Assembly: GCF_000633935.1 (NCBI RefSeq)
Contig: NZ_KK214996.1
Location: 699,880-763,879, forward strand
DNA: 64,000 bases
Origin: Ectothiorhodospira haloalkaliphila ATCC 51935
Lineage (GTDB): Bacteria; Pseudomonadota; Gammaproteobacteria; Ectothiorhodospirales; Ectothiorhodospiraceae
Direction of reading: 5' to 3'
The notes under the pieces were generated by a model, which was not told the DNA's origin, ran no database searches, and worked only from the letters and a program-made list of their open reading frames with translations. This document shows positions 53,666 through 62,673 of this stretch, one piece after another. Position numbers and translations under genes: made by a program. Position 1 is the first letter of the stretch. Every line of letters begins with the position of its first letter.

Positions 53666-53713
53666 CATCGAGCATCCAGAGGGACAGATCAGCAACACAT
53701 CCCCCGATGGTGA

Positions 53714-53739
53714 GCCCCTCTCCCGCTCGCGGGAGAGGG
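53714..53739. repeat. Palindromic dispersed-repeat-like sequence between hldE and waaA
   Basis: CCCCTCTCCC and GGGAGAGGGG are perfect 10-bp arms around GCTCGC, followed by TTGGGGTGAGGG. Elements of this look recur in gammaproteobacterial intergenic regions. It has no T-run on either strand, so it is more likely a repeat than an intrinsic terminator. Coordinates are good to within a few bases. Confidence 0.6.
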
Positions 53740-53760
53740 GTTGGGGTGAGGGCCGATCAT

Positions 53761-55194
53761 CTAACCGCCCGACCGAATCCGATCAATCACCCCCGACGTC
53801 GACACCCCATCCAGGAACGGCAACACCTCCACCGTGCCACCCGCTTCGCGCACACAGCCAGCTCCGGCAATCTCATCGGGGCGATAATCGCCGCCCTTGA
53901 CCAGCACATCGGGCCGCACCGCGCAGATCAGGCGTTCCGGGGTATCTTCACCAAAGGGCACCACCCAGTCCACACAGGCCAGCCCCGCCAGTACGGCCAT
54001 GCGGCGCTCCAGCGGATTCACCGGCCGCTCCGGGCCCTTGAGGCGGGCCACGGAAGCATCGTCGTTCACCGCGACGATCAGACGATCACCCCGCTTGCGG
54101 GCCTGCTCCAGGTAAGCCACATGCCCGGCATGGAGGATGTCGAAACAGCCATTGGTCATGACGATGCGCTCTCCCTGGGCCCGCGCCTCCTCCACGGCCA
54201 GCATGAGATCGCTCTCCGACAGCAGACTGCTCCAGCCGCCATGATGCCCGCGCAACGCGGCCCGCAGTTCAGCGGGCTTCACGTAGCCCGTACCCAGCTT
54301 GCCCACCACGATCCCGGCACCCAGGTTGGCCAGGGCCGCAGCCGCGGCCATGTCCTGCCCCGTGGCCAGGGCGGCGGCCACCAAGGAGATCACCGTATCC
54401 CCTGCCCCGGTCACATCGAAAACCTCCCGTGCGCGGGTGGGCAGATGCACGGGATCGTGCCCTTCGCGGATCAGCAGCATGCCCCGCTCACTCAGGGTGA
54501 TCAGCAGCCCCTCGAGACCCAGTTCAGCGCGCAGCCGTTCGCCTCGCTCCACCAGCATGTCGTCCCTGGGGCAGGCGCCGACCACAGCCTCGAACTCAGC
54601 CAGATTGGGCGTGAGCAACGTGGCCCCGCGATAACGCTCGAAGTCCCTTCCCTTGGGGTCCACCAGCACGGGCACGCCCGCCTCACGGGCCCGGGCAATC
54701 AGCTGAGGTGCGGCTGCCAGGGTTCCTTTGCCGTAATCGGAAAGCACGAGCACCGACACCGAGGCCAGCGCATCGGGCAGGATATCCAGCAAGGCCTGGG
54801 TATCCACGTTGTCCAGCGGCTGTTCAAAATCCAGGCGCAGCAGTTGCTGATGCCGACTCATCACCCGAAGTTTGGTAATGGTGGGAACCGCCGGGTCCCG
54901 AACGAGCTCGCAGGTCACCCCCGCATCCGCCAGCAGCCGATCCAGCGAGGCAGCCGCCTCGTCCTGGCCCACCACGCCCGCCAGGTGCGTTTGCACACCC
55001 AGTCGCGCCAGGTTCAGAGCCACGTTGGCGGCGCCGCCAGGGCGTTCCTCCACCTCATTGACATGCACCACCGGAACCGGGGCCTCCGGCGAGATCCGCG
55101 CCGTGGCACCGGACCAGTAGCGGTCCAGCATCAGGTCACCCACCACCATGACCCGGGCCTGTTCGAAGGGGGGCATTCCAGGTTTCACCAGCAT
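53761..55194 (-). CDS. hldE: Bifunctional heptose-7-phosphate kinase / heptose-1-phosphate adenylyltransferase
   Basis: Makes ADP-heptose for the LPS inner core. 477 residues in two domains: ribokinase-like kinase (about 1-320; [11 protein letters not shown] and the C-terminal GAGDTVIS anion-hole motif) and a nucleotidyltransferase (about 345-477; [14 protein letters not shown] and LVKGGDY). Both halves look intact. Its GmhA partner may be the SIS protein at 19164-19757; HldD is not in the window. Confidence 0.96.
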   Translation of the reverse strand: MLVKPGMPPFEQARVMVVGDLMLDRYWSGATARISPEAPVPVVHVNEVEERPGGAANVALNLARLGVQTHLAGVVGQDEAAASLDRLLADAGVTCELVRDPAVPTITKLRVMSRHQQLLRLDFEQPLDNVDTQALLDILPDALASVSVLVLSDYGKGTLAAAPQLIARAREAGVPVLVDPKGRDFERYRGATLLTPNLAEFEAVVGACPRDDMLVERGERLRAELGLEGLLITLSERGMLLIREGHDPVHLPTRAREVFDVTGAGDTVISLVAAALATGQDMAAAAALANLGAGIVVGKLGTGYVKPAELRAALRGHHGGWSSLLSESDLMLAVEEARAQGERIVMTNGCFDILHAGHVAYLEQARKRGDRLIVAVNDDASVARLKGPERPVNPLERRMAVLAGLACVDWVVPFGEDTPERLICAVRPDVLVKGGDYRPDEIAGAGCVREAGGTVEVLPFLDGVSTSGVIDRIRSGG

Positions 55195-55267
55195 TCACCT
55201 CACTCAGCAATCCCGGGCATGATACAAGACCGGTCCACCCTCATGGGGGGCAGCGCATGCCGGGCGT

Positions 55268-55309
55268 GGATCTGGAGATGGATCTGGAGATGGATGTGGA
55301 TGTGGATGT
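55268..55309. repeat. Hexanucleotide tandem repeat
   Basis: Seven consecutive GGATNT/GGAGAT hexamers: GGATCT-GGAGAT twice, then GGATGT three times. It runs directly into the left end of the nested repeat element at 55308. Such a tract could expand or contract; it lies outside any gene. Confidence 0.8.
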
Positions 55310-55544
55310 GGGAGCGGCCCTGGCCGCGAAGGGGACTCCAAACGAAGTCACGGAAGCATCCGAACCTTGGTGGGGCGGTGTGCCTGGGAGCGGGTGTTCG
55401 CCGCATGGATGCGGCGATCAAGCCTACAGGGAGGTATTCACGGCGTCCCGCGGACAGGCACACCGCCCCACCAAGGTTCACGCCGGTGCCCGACGAAGGG
55501 GCGGACGCCCGGGTTGGCCCCTTCGCGGCCAGGGCCGCTCCCAC
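55308..55544. repeat. Nested inverted-repeat element, copy 2
   Basis: 237-bp partner of the element at 21209-21450. Outer arms (55308-55334, 55518-55544) are perfect 27-bp inverted repeats; middle arms (55362-55386, 55455-55479) are perfect 25-bp inverted repeats; the CGCCGCAT-GG-ATGCGGCG core hairpin and AAGCCTACAGGGAGGTATTC are conserved. Arm sequences differ from copy 1, but the differences occur on both arms so that pairing is kept. Together with the hexamer tract it fills most of the hldE-lpxL gap. Confidence 0.9.
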
Positions 55545-55597
55545 AGGAAACTCGATCACAGCGCGATTTGATACAATCGCGGTTTTGTCCGCAACCC

Positions 55598-56533
55598 ATG
55601 CCCAAGCGCAAACCCTCCGCCCAACTGCATCATCCCATTCACTGGCCCATGTGGGTCGGCGTCGGGCTGCTGTGGGTGCTGGTCAAGGCCCTGCCCTGGC
55701 GCTGGCTCGTCCGTCTCGGGGAAGGCGTCGGCGCAGCACTTTACCCTCTAGCCCGGGTGCGACGCCGCATCGCCGAGACCAACATCCGCCTGTGCTTCCC
55801 TGAACTGGATGCCCCGGCCCAGCGGCGCCTGGTCAAGGACCATTTCCGCGCCATGGGAGCCGCCCTGTTCGAGACCCCCTTCGGCTGGTGGGCGTCGGAG
55901 AAGCAATTGGCCCCGCTGGGGCACATCGAGGGCCTGGAGCATCTGAGGAAGGCGCAGGCTCAGGGCAAAGGGGTGCTTCTGCTCTCGGCCCATTTCACCT
56001 CCCTGGAGATTTGCGGGCGTCTGATGCTGAGACATCAGGCCCTGTCGGCCATGTACCGCCCCAACCAGAACCCGGTGGTGGAGTACTTCTTTCGCCGCAA
56101 CCGGGCAAAACACTGCACCCGGGCCATTCGGCGTGATCAGGCCAAAGACGTGATTCGTACCCTGCGTCAGGGCGAAGTGGTGTGGTATGCCCCCGACCAG
56201 GCATTCAAGACCCGCGCCAGCGTGGTCGTGCCCTTCTTCGGCCACCCGGCCGCCACCAATCCGGCCACCTCGAGACTGGCCAAAATCACCGGCGCACCGG
56301 TGGTACCCTTTTTCGGGTACCGGCTGCCTGGCAGCCAGGGCTACCGCCTGGTGATCCACCCGCCGCTTGAGGACTTCCCCGGTGACACCCCGGAAGCGGA
56401 TGCCACACGCATCAACCAGGTGATCGAAAGCGCCATCCGCGAAGCCCCGGAACAGTATTTCTGGACCCACCGCCGCTTCAAGTACAAGAAGCGCTGGGGC
56501 ATACCGGACCCCTATCGCGCGCCCTCCCGCTGA
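55598..56533 (+). CDS. lpxL: Lipid A acyltransferase, LpxL/HtrB family
   Basis: Late acyltransferase that adds a secondary fatty acid to KDO2-lipid A. Start at 55598 (MPKRKPSAQL), giving 311 residues; open frame upstream runs through the repeat element and is ignored. One N-terminal membrane anchor (about 17-35). The catalytic HX4E motif is AHFTSLE (His132, Glu137), followed by YRPNQNPVVEYF and the C-terminal EQYFWTHRRFK. LpxL, LpxM and LpxP cannot be told apart by eye. Confidence 0.9.
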   Translation: MPKRKPSAQLHHPIHWPMWVGVGLLWVLVKALPWRWLVRLGEGVGAALYPLARVRRRIAETNIRLCFPELDAPAQRRLVKDHFRAMGAALFETPFGWWASEKQLAPLGHIEGLEHLRKAQAQGKGVLLLSAHFTSLEICGRLMLRHQALSAMYRPNQNPVVEYFFRRNRAKHCTRAIRRDQAKDVIRTLRQGEVVWYAPDQAFKTRASVVVPFFGHPAATNPATSRLAKITGAPVVPFFGYRLPGSQGYRLVIHPPLEDFPGDTPEADATRINQVIESAIREAPEQYFWTHRRFKYKKRWGIPDPYRAPSR

Positions 56534-56540
56534 CATCCCC

Positions 56541-56567
56541 GTGGGAGCGGCCCTGGCCGCGAAAGGG
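56541..56567. repeat. Single REP-like arm
   Basis: 27-nt GTGGGAGCGGCC...CGAAAGGG sequence, almost identical to the outer arm of the 55308-55544 element, alone in the 39-nt gap between the convergent lpxL and glycosyltransferase stops. Confidence 0.8.
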
Positions 56568-56572
56568 CAGCG

Positions 56573-57670
56573 CTAGCCCGCCCCTTTACCAAGCACGCTA
56601 CGGTAGACCGCGAGATTCCCATCCACCATCGCATCCAGGGAAAACCGCCGGCTCACCCTTTCTCGGGCCGCACCGCCCAGGCGCAGGCGCAGATCCGGGT
56701 CGTCCAGCAAGCGCAGCACCGCTTCTGCAAGAGCCGGCACATCGCCTGGTGGCACCAGGAGGCCGGCATCGTCTCCCAGGATCTCGGGCACGCCGCCGGC
56801 CCGGGCCCCCACCATAGGCACACCCGCCGCCCCCGCCTGGAGCAGCGACACCCCCAGCCCCTCCATCTCCACCGGATGTACCACCAAATCCAGACAGGGG
56901 AGGATGCGGGGCAGATCATCACGAAAACCCGCCAGCAGGACATGTGCAGCCAGCCCCAACCGCGACACTTGCTCCCGGATCTCCCCCTCCAGCGGGCCCT
57001 GCCCGAAGAACACGAAGCGTACCTGAGGGTGAGCCTGAAGGATCCGGGGGGCGGCCTCAAGCAGGTAACGGTGCCCCTTGCGGGGTATCAACTGGGCAAT
57101 CACCCCCACCACGGTCTCGTCGCCGGACAGACCAAAGGCCTCGCACAGGACCCTCCCATCACACCCACCGCTGTATGCAGCCACATCCACCGCGCTGGGC
57201 ACGCATACCACCTGTTCCGGGGGCACTCCCTCCCTCAGCAGAACCTCACGAATCGCCTGGGAAATGGTGATCACTCGATGAAAGAGCCGGTACTTGAGGC
57301 GGGCCACCCAGGCCCGCTCCGGGTTGTCCACGCGCCGGGACACCACTGCAGGCACCCGGCACAGGCGGGCCGCCATACCACCGAATACATCTGCACCCCG
57401 GCGGCTGTGCACGTGCACCAGATCGGGTTGAACCTGCCGGATCACGCGACGCAGGCGCCACACGAACCCCACATCCAGGTCCCCTCCCATGGGCAACTCA
57501 TCAACCCGATCGCAGAACGGGCCCGCCGCCTCGGCAATGGCGGCGCCCCGGGGACAGACCAGCACATTGCGCAGACCGCGACGGCTCAAACCCTCGATGA
57601 GATACCGCACCTGCAGCGCACCCCCGTAGAGATGCCGCCCTGCCTCCACGTGCAAAACAGTCAGACTCAC
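56573..57670 (-). CDS. Glycosyltransferase family 4, LPS core
   Basis: GT-B retaining glycosyltransferase of 365 residues. Donor-binding features: GVIAQLIPRKGHRYLLEA in the middle and the EX7E motif EMEGLGVSLLQ in the C-terminal half. The N-terminal LHVEAGRHLYGGALQVRYL acceptor loop resembles core glycosyltransferases of non-enteric gammaproteobacteria. Overlaps the heptosyltransferase gene by 4 nt. Sugar and linkage cannot be predicted. Confidence 0.88.
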   Translation of the reverse strand: MSLTVLHVEAGRHLYGGALQVRYLIEGLSRRGLRNVLVCPRGAAIAEAAGPFCDRVDELPMGGDLDVGFVWRLRRVIRQVQPDLVHVHSRRGADVFGGMAARLCRVPAVVSRRVDNPERAWVARLKYRLFHRVITISQAIREVLLREGVPPEQVVCVPSAVDVAAYSGGCDGRVLCEAFGLSGDETVVGVIAQLIPRKGHRYLLEAAPRILQAHPQVRFVFFGQGPLEGEIREQVSRLGLAAHVLLAGFRDDLPRILPCLDLVVHPVEMEGLGVSLLQAGAAGVPMVGARAGGVPEILGDDAGLLVPPGDVPALAEAVLRLLDDPDLRLRLGGAARERVSRRFSLDAMVDGNLAVYRSVLGKGAG

Positions 57671-58710
57671 CGACTCGCCCCTTTTACCGGCAGCAGTCTC
57701 TCCACCTCGGTGAGCACCTCATCTACGGTGATGCCCGTGAGGCAATCGAAACGTCCATTGCAGGTGGGGTTGCGCTTGCAGGGGGCGCAGGGCAGGTCGT
57801 GGTAGATGACTGTGGTGTTCTCCCGTCCCGTGCCCAGGTAGGGGCACGTGGATCCGAACAGGGCCACCGTGGGGACATTGAAGGCCGGGCCCATGTGGGT
57901 GAGGCCGGTGTCGACGCCCACCATTAGGCGGGAACCGGCGATGACGGCCGCAGCCTCGGTCAGCGAGGTCTCGCCCACCCGATTATCCACCGCCTCACCC
58001 GCCCGGGCAGCAATGCGATCCGCCGCCGCACGGTCATCAGGCCCACCCAGGAGAACCAGACGCATCCCGTAGCGCTCCCAAAGCCGTGGCGCCAGTTCGG
58101 CCCAGTAGGACTCCACCCAATGTTTTTGCGGGCGAGTGGTGAAGGGGCACGCCACCAGGTAGCCTCGGAGATGTCCCTGGGCCACGGATGCGGCTGCCTG
58201 GCTGTCTGCTTCGGAGAGGCCCACCCGCATTCGGAAATCCCCGACCTCCAGGCCGAGTTCCTGCGCCAAGTGACGGTATTCGGAACCGATCAACCGGTTG
58301 TCGCCCCCCCGGGGCACCACCCGCGTCATGAGCAGATGACTCCCCTCCCGGGAGCCCAGCCCCACCCGCTCACGGGCACCAGACAACCGGGTGAGCAGGC
58401 CGCTCTTGAGCAGGCCCTGGAGATCCAGAGCGAGGCCGGGAGAATCCTGTCTCAACTCTCGAAATAACCGGATCACGTCCCGCCCCAGACGGATCCAGCG
58501 AAAGCTCTGCAGCCATGAGCGCCACTGGGACTTGGGCCACACCACCACTCGATCCACCAGCGGAAGTCGAGCGACAAGAGGGGCAGCCTGTGGTTCCACC
58601 ACCCATGTGACGCTTGCCCCTGGCCAACGGGATCGCAGGGCAGCAGGCAGCGGAGACGCCATGACAACATCACCAATGGCAGAGAGGCGGACGATCAGGA
58701 TCGAAGGCAT
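57667..58710 (-). CDS. LPS heptosyltransferase-like protein (GT9)
   Basis: GT9 family, the family of WaaC/WaaF. 347 residues with the opening ILIVRLSAIGDVVMASPL and the donor site GVDTGLTHMGPAFNVPTVAL. The C-terminal region holds a Cys-rich stretch, CAPCKRNPTCNGRFDC, seen in some GT9 proteins and possibly metal-binding. Heptosyltransferase I is the best guess from hldE nearby, but other GT9 activities are possible. Coupled to the GT4 gene. Confidence 0.88.
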   Translation of the reverse strand: MPSILIVRLSAIGDVVMASPLPAALRSRWPGASVTWVVEPQAAPLVARLPLVDRVVVWPKSQWRSWLQSFRWIRLGRDVIRLFRELRQDSPGLALDLQGLLKSGLLTRLSGARERVGLGSREGSHLLMTRVVPRGGDNRLIGSEYRHLAQELGLEVGDFRMRVGLSEADSQAAASVAQGHLRGYLVACPFTTRPQKHWVESYWAELAPRLWERYGMRLVLLGGPDDRAAADRIAARAGEAVDNRVGETSLTEAAAVIAGSRLMVGVDTGLTHMGPAFNVPTVALFGSTCPYLGTGRENTTVIYHDLPCAPCKRNPTCNGRFDCLTGITVDEVLTEVERLLPVKGASR

Positions 58711-58749
58711 GCGGATGTCTTGATGGCCAGAAAATGGACGCCGAAGGTA

Positions 58750-59466
58750 TCAAAGTGACCCATTTGGGTGGCAAGTGGCAAGACGCTCAATCTCTCGGGC
58801 CAGCAACTGGCCGTTCTCCTCGATTGGCAACTGTCCGTCCAACCTTATCAAGGTGATGACTTCCGAGCGCTCAAACCAATCAGCCATCCACTGAAGCACA
58901 CACTGCTGCCTGCCATACAAGGAGGCTACGTCCTCTGTCGACCAGCGCTTGAAAGGGCGAATGGAACTTCGCTTGTTGCGTGAGGAAAACCGTTCAGCAG
59001 CAACATCGGGTGGCGTGTCCACCATCACGTAGAAGTCTGACAGCTCCGGCTCAAGCACTTCGAGTGCGGATTCAATTGCTTCAGCAGTAACCTGATCCTG
59101 CACACGCATCAGGTAAAGCTTCTGAATCACTGCCTGATCAAACAGGACGATGGGCTCTCCCCGCAACTCAAGACGAGCTCTCCCAAGAATCAACAGGCTG
59201 TCGACAGCACGAGCCATGCGAGTCAATTCTCGGGCATGACTACCATGGAGGGCTCCTCTCATCACCCTGAGGCACAGGGCCAATGCCCCCGGAAAATGAC
59301 TCGTTCGAAATGGCAATTTACCATGCTTGCCATAGTAAAATGGCAAAACACTCGAGTTGTGCCGCAATTCCTGCACTGCATATCGAGCGATGCTGGTTTT
59401 ACCAGAACCAGGAAAACCAAACAACTCCACAAGACATGGATCAACTACATTGGATATCTTTGACAT
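58750..59466 (-). CDS. P-loop kinase-like protein in LPS region
   Basis: 238-residue P-loop protein with Walker A FGFPGSGKTS (16-25), a DQAVIQ segment and a basic lid-like stretch RNKRSSIRPFKRW. This layout resembles nucleoside/thymidylate or small-molecule kinases; the substrate is unknown. Base composition is lower in GC than the genes before it, marking the beginning of the variable region. Not obviously linked to the heptosyltransferase gene, which starts 39 nt downstream. Confidence 0.75.
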   Translation of the reverse strand: MSKISNVVDPCLVELFGFPGSGKTSIARYAVQELRHNSSVLPFYYGKHGKLPFRTSHFPGALALCLRVMRGALHGSHARELTRMARAVDSLLILGRARLELRGEPIVLFDQAVIQKLYLMRVQDQVTAEAIESALEVLEPELSDFYVMVDTPPDVAAERFSSRNKRSSIRPFKRWSTEDVASLYGRQQCVLQWMADWFERSEVITLIRLDGQLPIEENGQLLAREIERLATCHPNGSL

Positions 59467-59735
59467 AGATCACATGATAGCATGGGTAGGTGAGAAACAT
59501 TCCCGTCACGCAGCATATAAGGCCGCCCATCTCATGGGATGCCTGACCCATGATGCAACCCCTTATCCTCTTCCTCAATCAGAGTCGCCCAGTATACAAT
59601 ATGCTGCTCATCGCAACGTGCCAGCAGCATCTCATGCCGGGAAGCCATGGATCACGGGCCAACCCCTTACCCGCCCCTGACTTGCGAAGTACCTCAACGA
59701 ACCCAAACCCGGGCAACAGGGAGCAGCAACTTAAA
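59467..59735. other. Intergenic gap, divergent promoters expected
   Basis: 269 nt between the divergent kinase and sulfotransferase starts. AT-rich spots (CATATAAGG near 59513; GTATACAATATG near 59591) could be -10 regions, but no pair of hexamers stands out. An open frame in phase with the sulfotransferase begins at 59550; its first 62 codons show no similarity to the family and are taken as non-coding. Confidence 0.4.
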
Positions 59736-60605
59736 ATGAACAACACCAGGAATGCGATGTTCAGGCTTTTTGTTATCGGGTGTTCTCGATCCGGCACAAC
59801 CATAATCCAGAAACATCTCTCTGAATCGATGAGCCTCAGCACTTTACCAGAAACCGACTTCTTCGGGATAGCCGGCGGAGGCGGCAGGGCCGCGCAATTG
59901 CTTAGCCTGGCCGGCGCCCCCAGAAAAAGGCACCTGACTGCCCTGGAGAGACTGCAAGACGATCTGAATGCGCATTCCATCACGATCGAGGTACCTCATC
60001 ATGCCATCAGCATCACCGAAGCAGCCTCTCGATTCACAAGAGCACTGGATAGCCTGGCACAACATGATGGCAGTCTTGGGTGGATAGAAAAAACTCCGAA
60101 ACATTTCAAACATATACATCTCATAGAAAAAACCGTGCCAGACGCCCATTTTGTTCATGTCGTCAGGGAAGGCACCTCTGTCGTCGCATCAATCGTTGAC
60201 CGCGCAAGGAGATTTCCAGGGCGGTTCAAGGGGCAATCGAACCCGGAATATGCAATCCGGAACTGGAACAAGGCGATAAAGGCCACTGCCGCAAACCTGC
60301 ATAGAACGCACCATTGCGCAATATCCTATGAGGAGTTTTGCAAACAGCCCAAAAGGGCGATTGACAAACTCATGAAGAAGTTCGGCATGAACACCCGCCG
60401 GGAGTCGTGGCCAGAAATAAAAATCGACGACAAAAGAATTTTCCGAAAAAAAGAAGAATGGAAAGAAAATACCACCAACGAAATAAATTTATCTGAATCA
60501 AAATTCAACAACACATTCTCAAAACAAGAACGCACAAGAATAATTTCTCGACTTGACCTCGAAACCTACCATAAGATACTTGAAAGAATTGAATTCCAGA
60601 CATGA
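59736..60605 (+). CDS. PAPS-dependent sulfotransferase
   Basis: 289-residue cytoplasmic sulfotransferase. The 5'-phosphosulfate loop is IGCSRSGTT (14-22), and the 3'-phosphate loop HVVREGTSVVASIVDRAR follows around 140. It would transfer sulfate from PAPS to a sugar, most likely on LPS/O-antigen given its neighbours. Two start codons are plausible: 59736 (GGGAG 12 nt upstream) and 59757 (AGGA 5 nt upstream, MFRLFVIG). The C-terminal third is Lys- and Asn-rich and low in GC. Confidence 0.85.
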   Translation: MNNTRNAMFRLFVIGCSRSGTTIIQKHLSESMSLSTLPETDFFGIAGGGGRAAQLLSLAGAPRKRHLTALERLQDDLNAHSITIEVPHHAISITEAASRFTRALDSLAQHDGSLGWIEKTPKHFKHIHLIEKTVPDAHFVHVVREGTSVVASIVDRARRFPGRFKGQSNPEYAIRNWNKAIKATAANLHRTHHCAISYEEFCKQPKRAIDKLMKKFGMNTRRESWPEIKIDDKRIFRKKEEWKENTTNEINLSESKFNNTFSKQERTRIISRLDLETYHKILERIEFQT

Positions 60606-60713
60606 ATTTAAATAGTAAATAAGTTACTACTGCGGGCAGCTTCAAAAGCACCGACGCGAGAAAAGGATATCGCAACAGGCAATCGCCACTGCCGCTCATT
60701 TTCCGGATTAACA

Positions 60714-62015
60714 ATGCCCCATCACTTGCAGCCTCCTGATCAGCCAACAGGCCTTGTATCCTATACGGCCCTGCTGGGCTGGTATTTATTTGCATTCTTT
60801 GCACTCCACTCCCCTTCCGGCGCCGCATTGGGCCTGCTCGTCACGGCAATTGCATCAGCAGGGGCTACTGCTTTTCTGTGGAGAGACCTCAAAAACGAAC
60901 CCATCTTCTGGATCAGCCTGCTGCTCGGTCTCTACATAGCGGCTCGCTCTATCGCCGCAGTAACGGAATTCCCGGAACTCAATGAAATGAGGAATCCACA
61001 CTGGAGACACTTCATCATCATAAGCCTACCAATACCAATCATAATGGGGTGGTGGCTAAACCAGCATCAACATCATGTGAAACCGATACTATTGGTGGCA
61101 TTCCTTGGTTTTTTAGTGGGAATGAGTCGTGAATTAATGCTCACCGAACTACTCGAAATAGACCTTTCATCCCGGTACGCATGGGGATATCAACCCAACT
61201 TTCTTGGCCTGATTGCTGGCGCGGGGCTAATTATCTGCCTGACCATACTGACCTTGGGCAAGGAAAAGAAATCAATCTCCATACTCTTACTGACGATAGC
61301 CAGCATCCTCTTCGCATCCATGATAATCATCTCCCAATCGCGATCAGCTTGGTTAGCGCTACCTATCGCCCTCATATTCATGCTGATGAGCAACTGGGCC
61401 TCCCAACCGCAACTACGCCGGAGGATAACCACCATTACATCCACCCTCATTATCGCTCCTGCCATCATCATTACTGCACTTCATGCTTCCGGGAATCAGC
61501 TTACCCTGATCGACCGCATCCAAGCAGAGAACGAGACAATCTCGCTTATTGCCAAGGGTGAATTTTCTGCTGCCGCAGCACAAGGTCAATCCGTGGGATC
61601 AAGATTGCATATGTGGATAGTGGGAATCGAAGCCATCCGCGAAAGACCTGTACTAGGCTGGGGAGGAGGTGCTGGCCAAATCATACTGAGCGAGATAAAA
61701 TACCGTCATTTTCATAACTTCTACATTGAATTCACAATTGGGTACGGAATTGCGGGACTCGTCGGATTCCTGACCCTGATCATGTTAATGATACACACAT
61801 TGATCAACGCAAGGAAAACAGAAAGAATACCGGATACCATTTATTCAAGCGTTATTGCAATCACATTGTTTACCGCAATCATCCTAAGTTTCGAAATACG
61901 CGTTGGCCAACCAGAGGGACGAGCTTTCTTACTATTTCTGCTATCATTTTATGGGCTTGCAATATTTTCCAAAAAAAACACCAAGGCCCAATCAATCCAA
62001 AAAACCGCGAGCTGA
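60714..62015 (+). CDS. O-antigen ligase / polymerase family membrane protein
   Basis: 433-residue inner-membrane protein with about ten membrane helices and a large periplasmic loop before the last ones, the Wzy_C/WaaL arrangement. Family features: SQSRSAWLALPIAL, RLHMWIVGIEAIRERPVLGWGG and the HFHNFYIEFTIGYGIAGL segment with the conserved His. WaaL (ligation of O-antigen to lipid A-core) and Wzy (polymerisation) cannot be separated on sequence alone. Strongly AT-richer than the core genes. Confidence 0.85.
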   Translation: MPHHLQPPDQPTGLVSYTALLGWYLFAFFALHSPSGAALGLLVTAIASAGATAFLWRDLKNEPIFWISLLLGLYIAARSIAAVTEFPELNEMRNPHWRHFIIISLPIPIIMGWWLNQHQHHVKPILLVAFLGFLVGMSRELMLTELLEIDLSSRYAWGYQPNFLGLIAGAGLIICLTILTLGKEKKSISILLLTIASILFASMIIISQSRSAWLALPIALIFMLMSNWASQPQLRRRITTITSTLIIAPAIIITALHASGNQLTLIDRIQAENETISLIAKGEFSAAAAQGQSVGSRLHMWIVGIEAIRERPVLGWGGGAGQIILSEIKYRHFHNFYIEFTIGYGIAGLVGFLTLIMLMIHTLINARKTERIPDTIYSSVIAITLFTAIILSFEIRVGQPEGRAFLLFLLSFYGLAIFSKKNTKAQSIQKTAS

Positions 62016-62021
62016 CTGCCG

Positions 62022-62669
62022 ATGGATCTCTCCAATAAATTCAGCCCCGCATTGATCGCCACTCGCCGAAACAACCTCAAGGGCTGGATTGACCCATACC
62101 AAGTTATCTACACAAGGAAAAGCGCTGAATGGCCTTTTTATATCAGGCACTGGCCTTGGCTAGCATGCCCGGGTCAATGGGATCTTTGCGATTCGCCCAA
62201 GGCCGCCTTCAGGGAAGCTGAATTGAGGGAGTTCTTACTGGAAAACGGAGATCATTCAAGAACTGCCAGCTACAAACGGCTAGTGAACGAGTTACAACGC
62301 CATGGACGTACACGATTTCCAAGATGCGAATCAAAGGAGGAAATTGAGCTTTATTTTCAAGAAGTTAAAGCCCTCTTTTCAAGCATGCGGGAACATGGAT
62401 ATCAACCAGCCCGGCATCATGAGGCAAATACCGACATCATGGTCCGGATTGACAGAGATGGCAGGCTCATCAAATGCGGCGAAGGCACCCACAGACTTGC
62501 CATTGCCAGGATTCTAAACTTAAAGGCTGTCAAGGTTCAGATAGACCTTGTCCATAGTCGATGGGCACGACGTTGCGTCAATAGATATGACCTTCCCGTA
62601 AAATCAGCCATCGCCAAATGGATGGATGAAATCACTATCCAGCAGCTAGCCAGGAATACCTCCTCCTGA
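62022..62669 (+). CDS. ParB/Srx-like hypothetical protein of the glycan cluster
   Basis: 215 residues, soluble, unknown function. The C-terminal half has a ParB/sulfiredoxin-like pattern: DIMVRIDRDGRLIKCGEGTH followed by RLAIARILNLKAVKVQIDLV and HSRWA. The HRLA...VKV core is that of ParB-like nuclease-fold domains, but no helix-turn-helix DNA-binding domain follows. It starts 6 nt after the O-antigen ligase gene, so a role in glycan assembly is more likely than plasmid partition. Confidence 0.75.
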   Translation: MDLSNKFSPALIATRRNNLKGWIDPYQVIYTRKSAEWPFYIRHWPWLACPGQWDLCDSPKAAFREAELREFLLENGDHSRTASYKRLVNELQRHGRTRFPRCESKEEIELYFQEVKALFSSMREHGYQPARHHEANTDIMVRIDRDGRLIKCGEGTHRLAIARILNLKAVKVQIDLVHSRWARRCVNRYDLPVKSAIAKWMDEITIQQLARNTSS

Positions 62670-62673
62670 GAAA

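Noticed and set aside
53656-55803. A long plus-strand open frame antisense to hldE
   Set aside because: His/Gln/Pro-rich shadow translation typical of the reverse frame; hldE has both catalytic domains intact.
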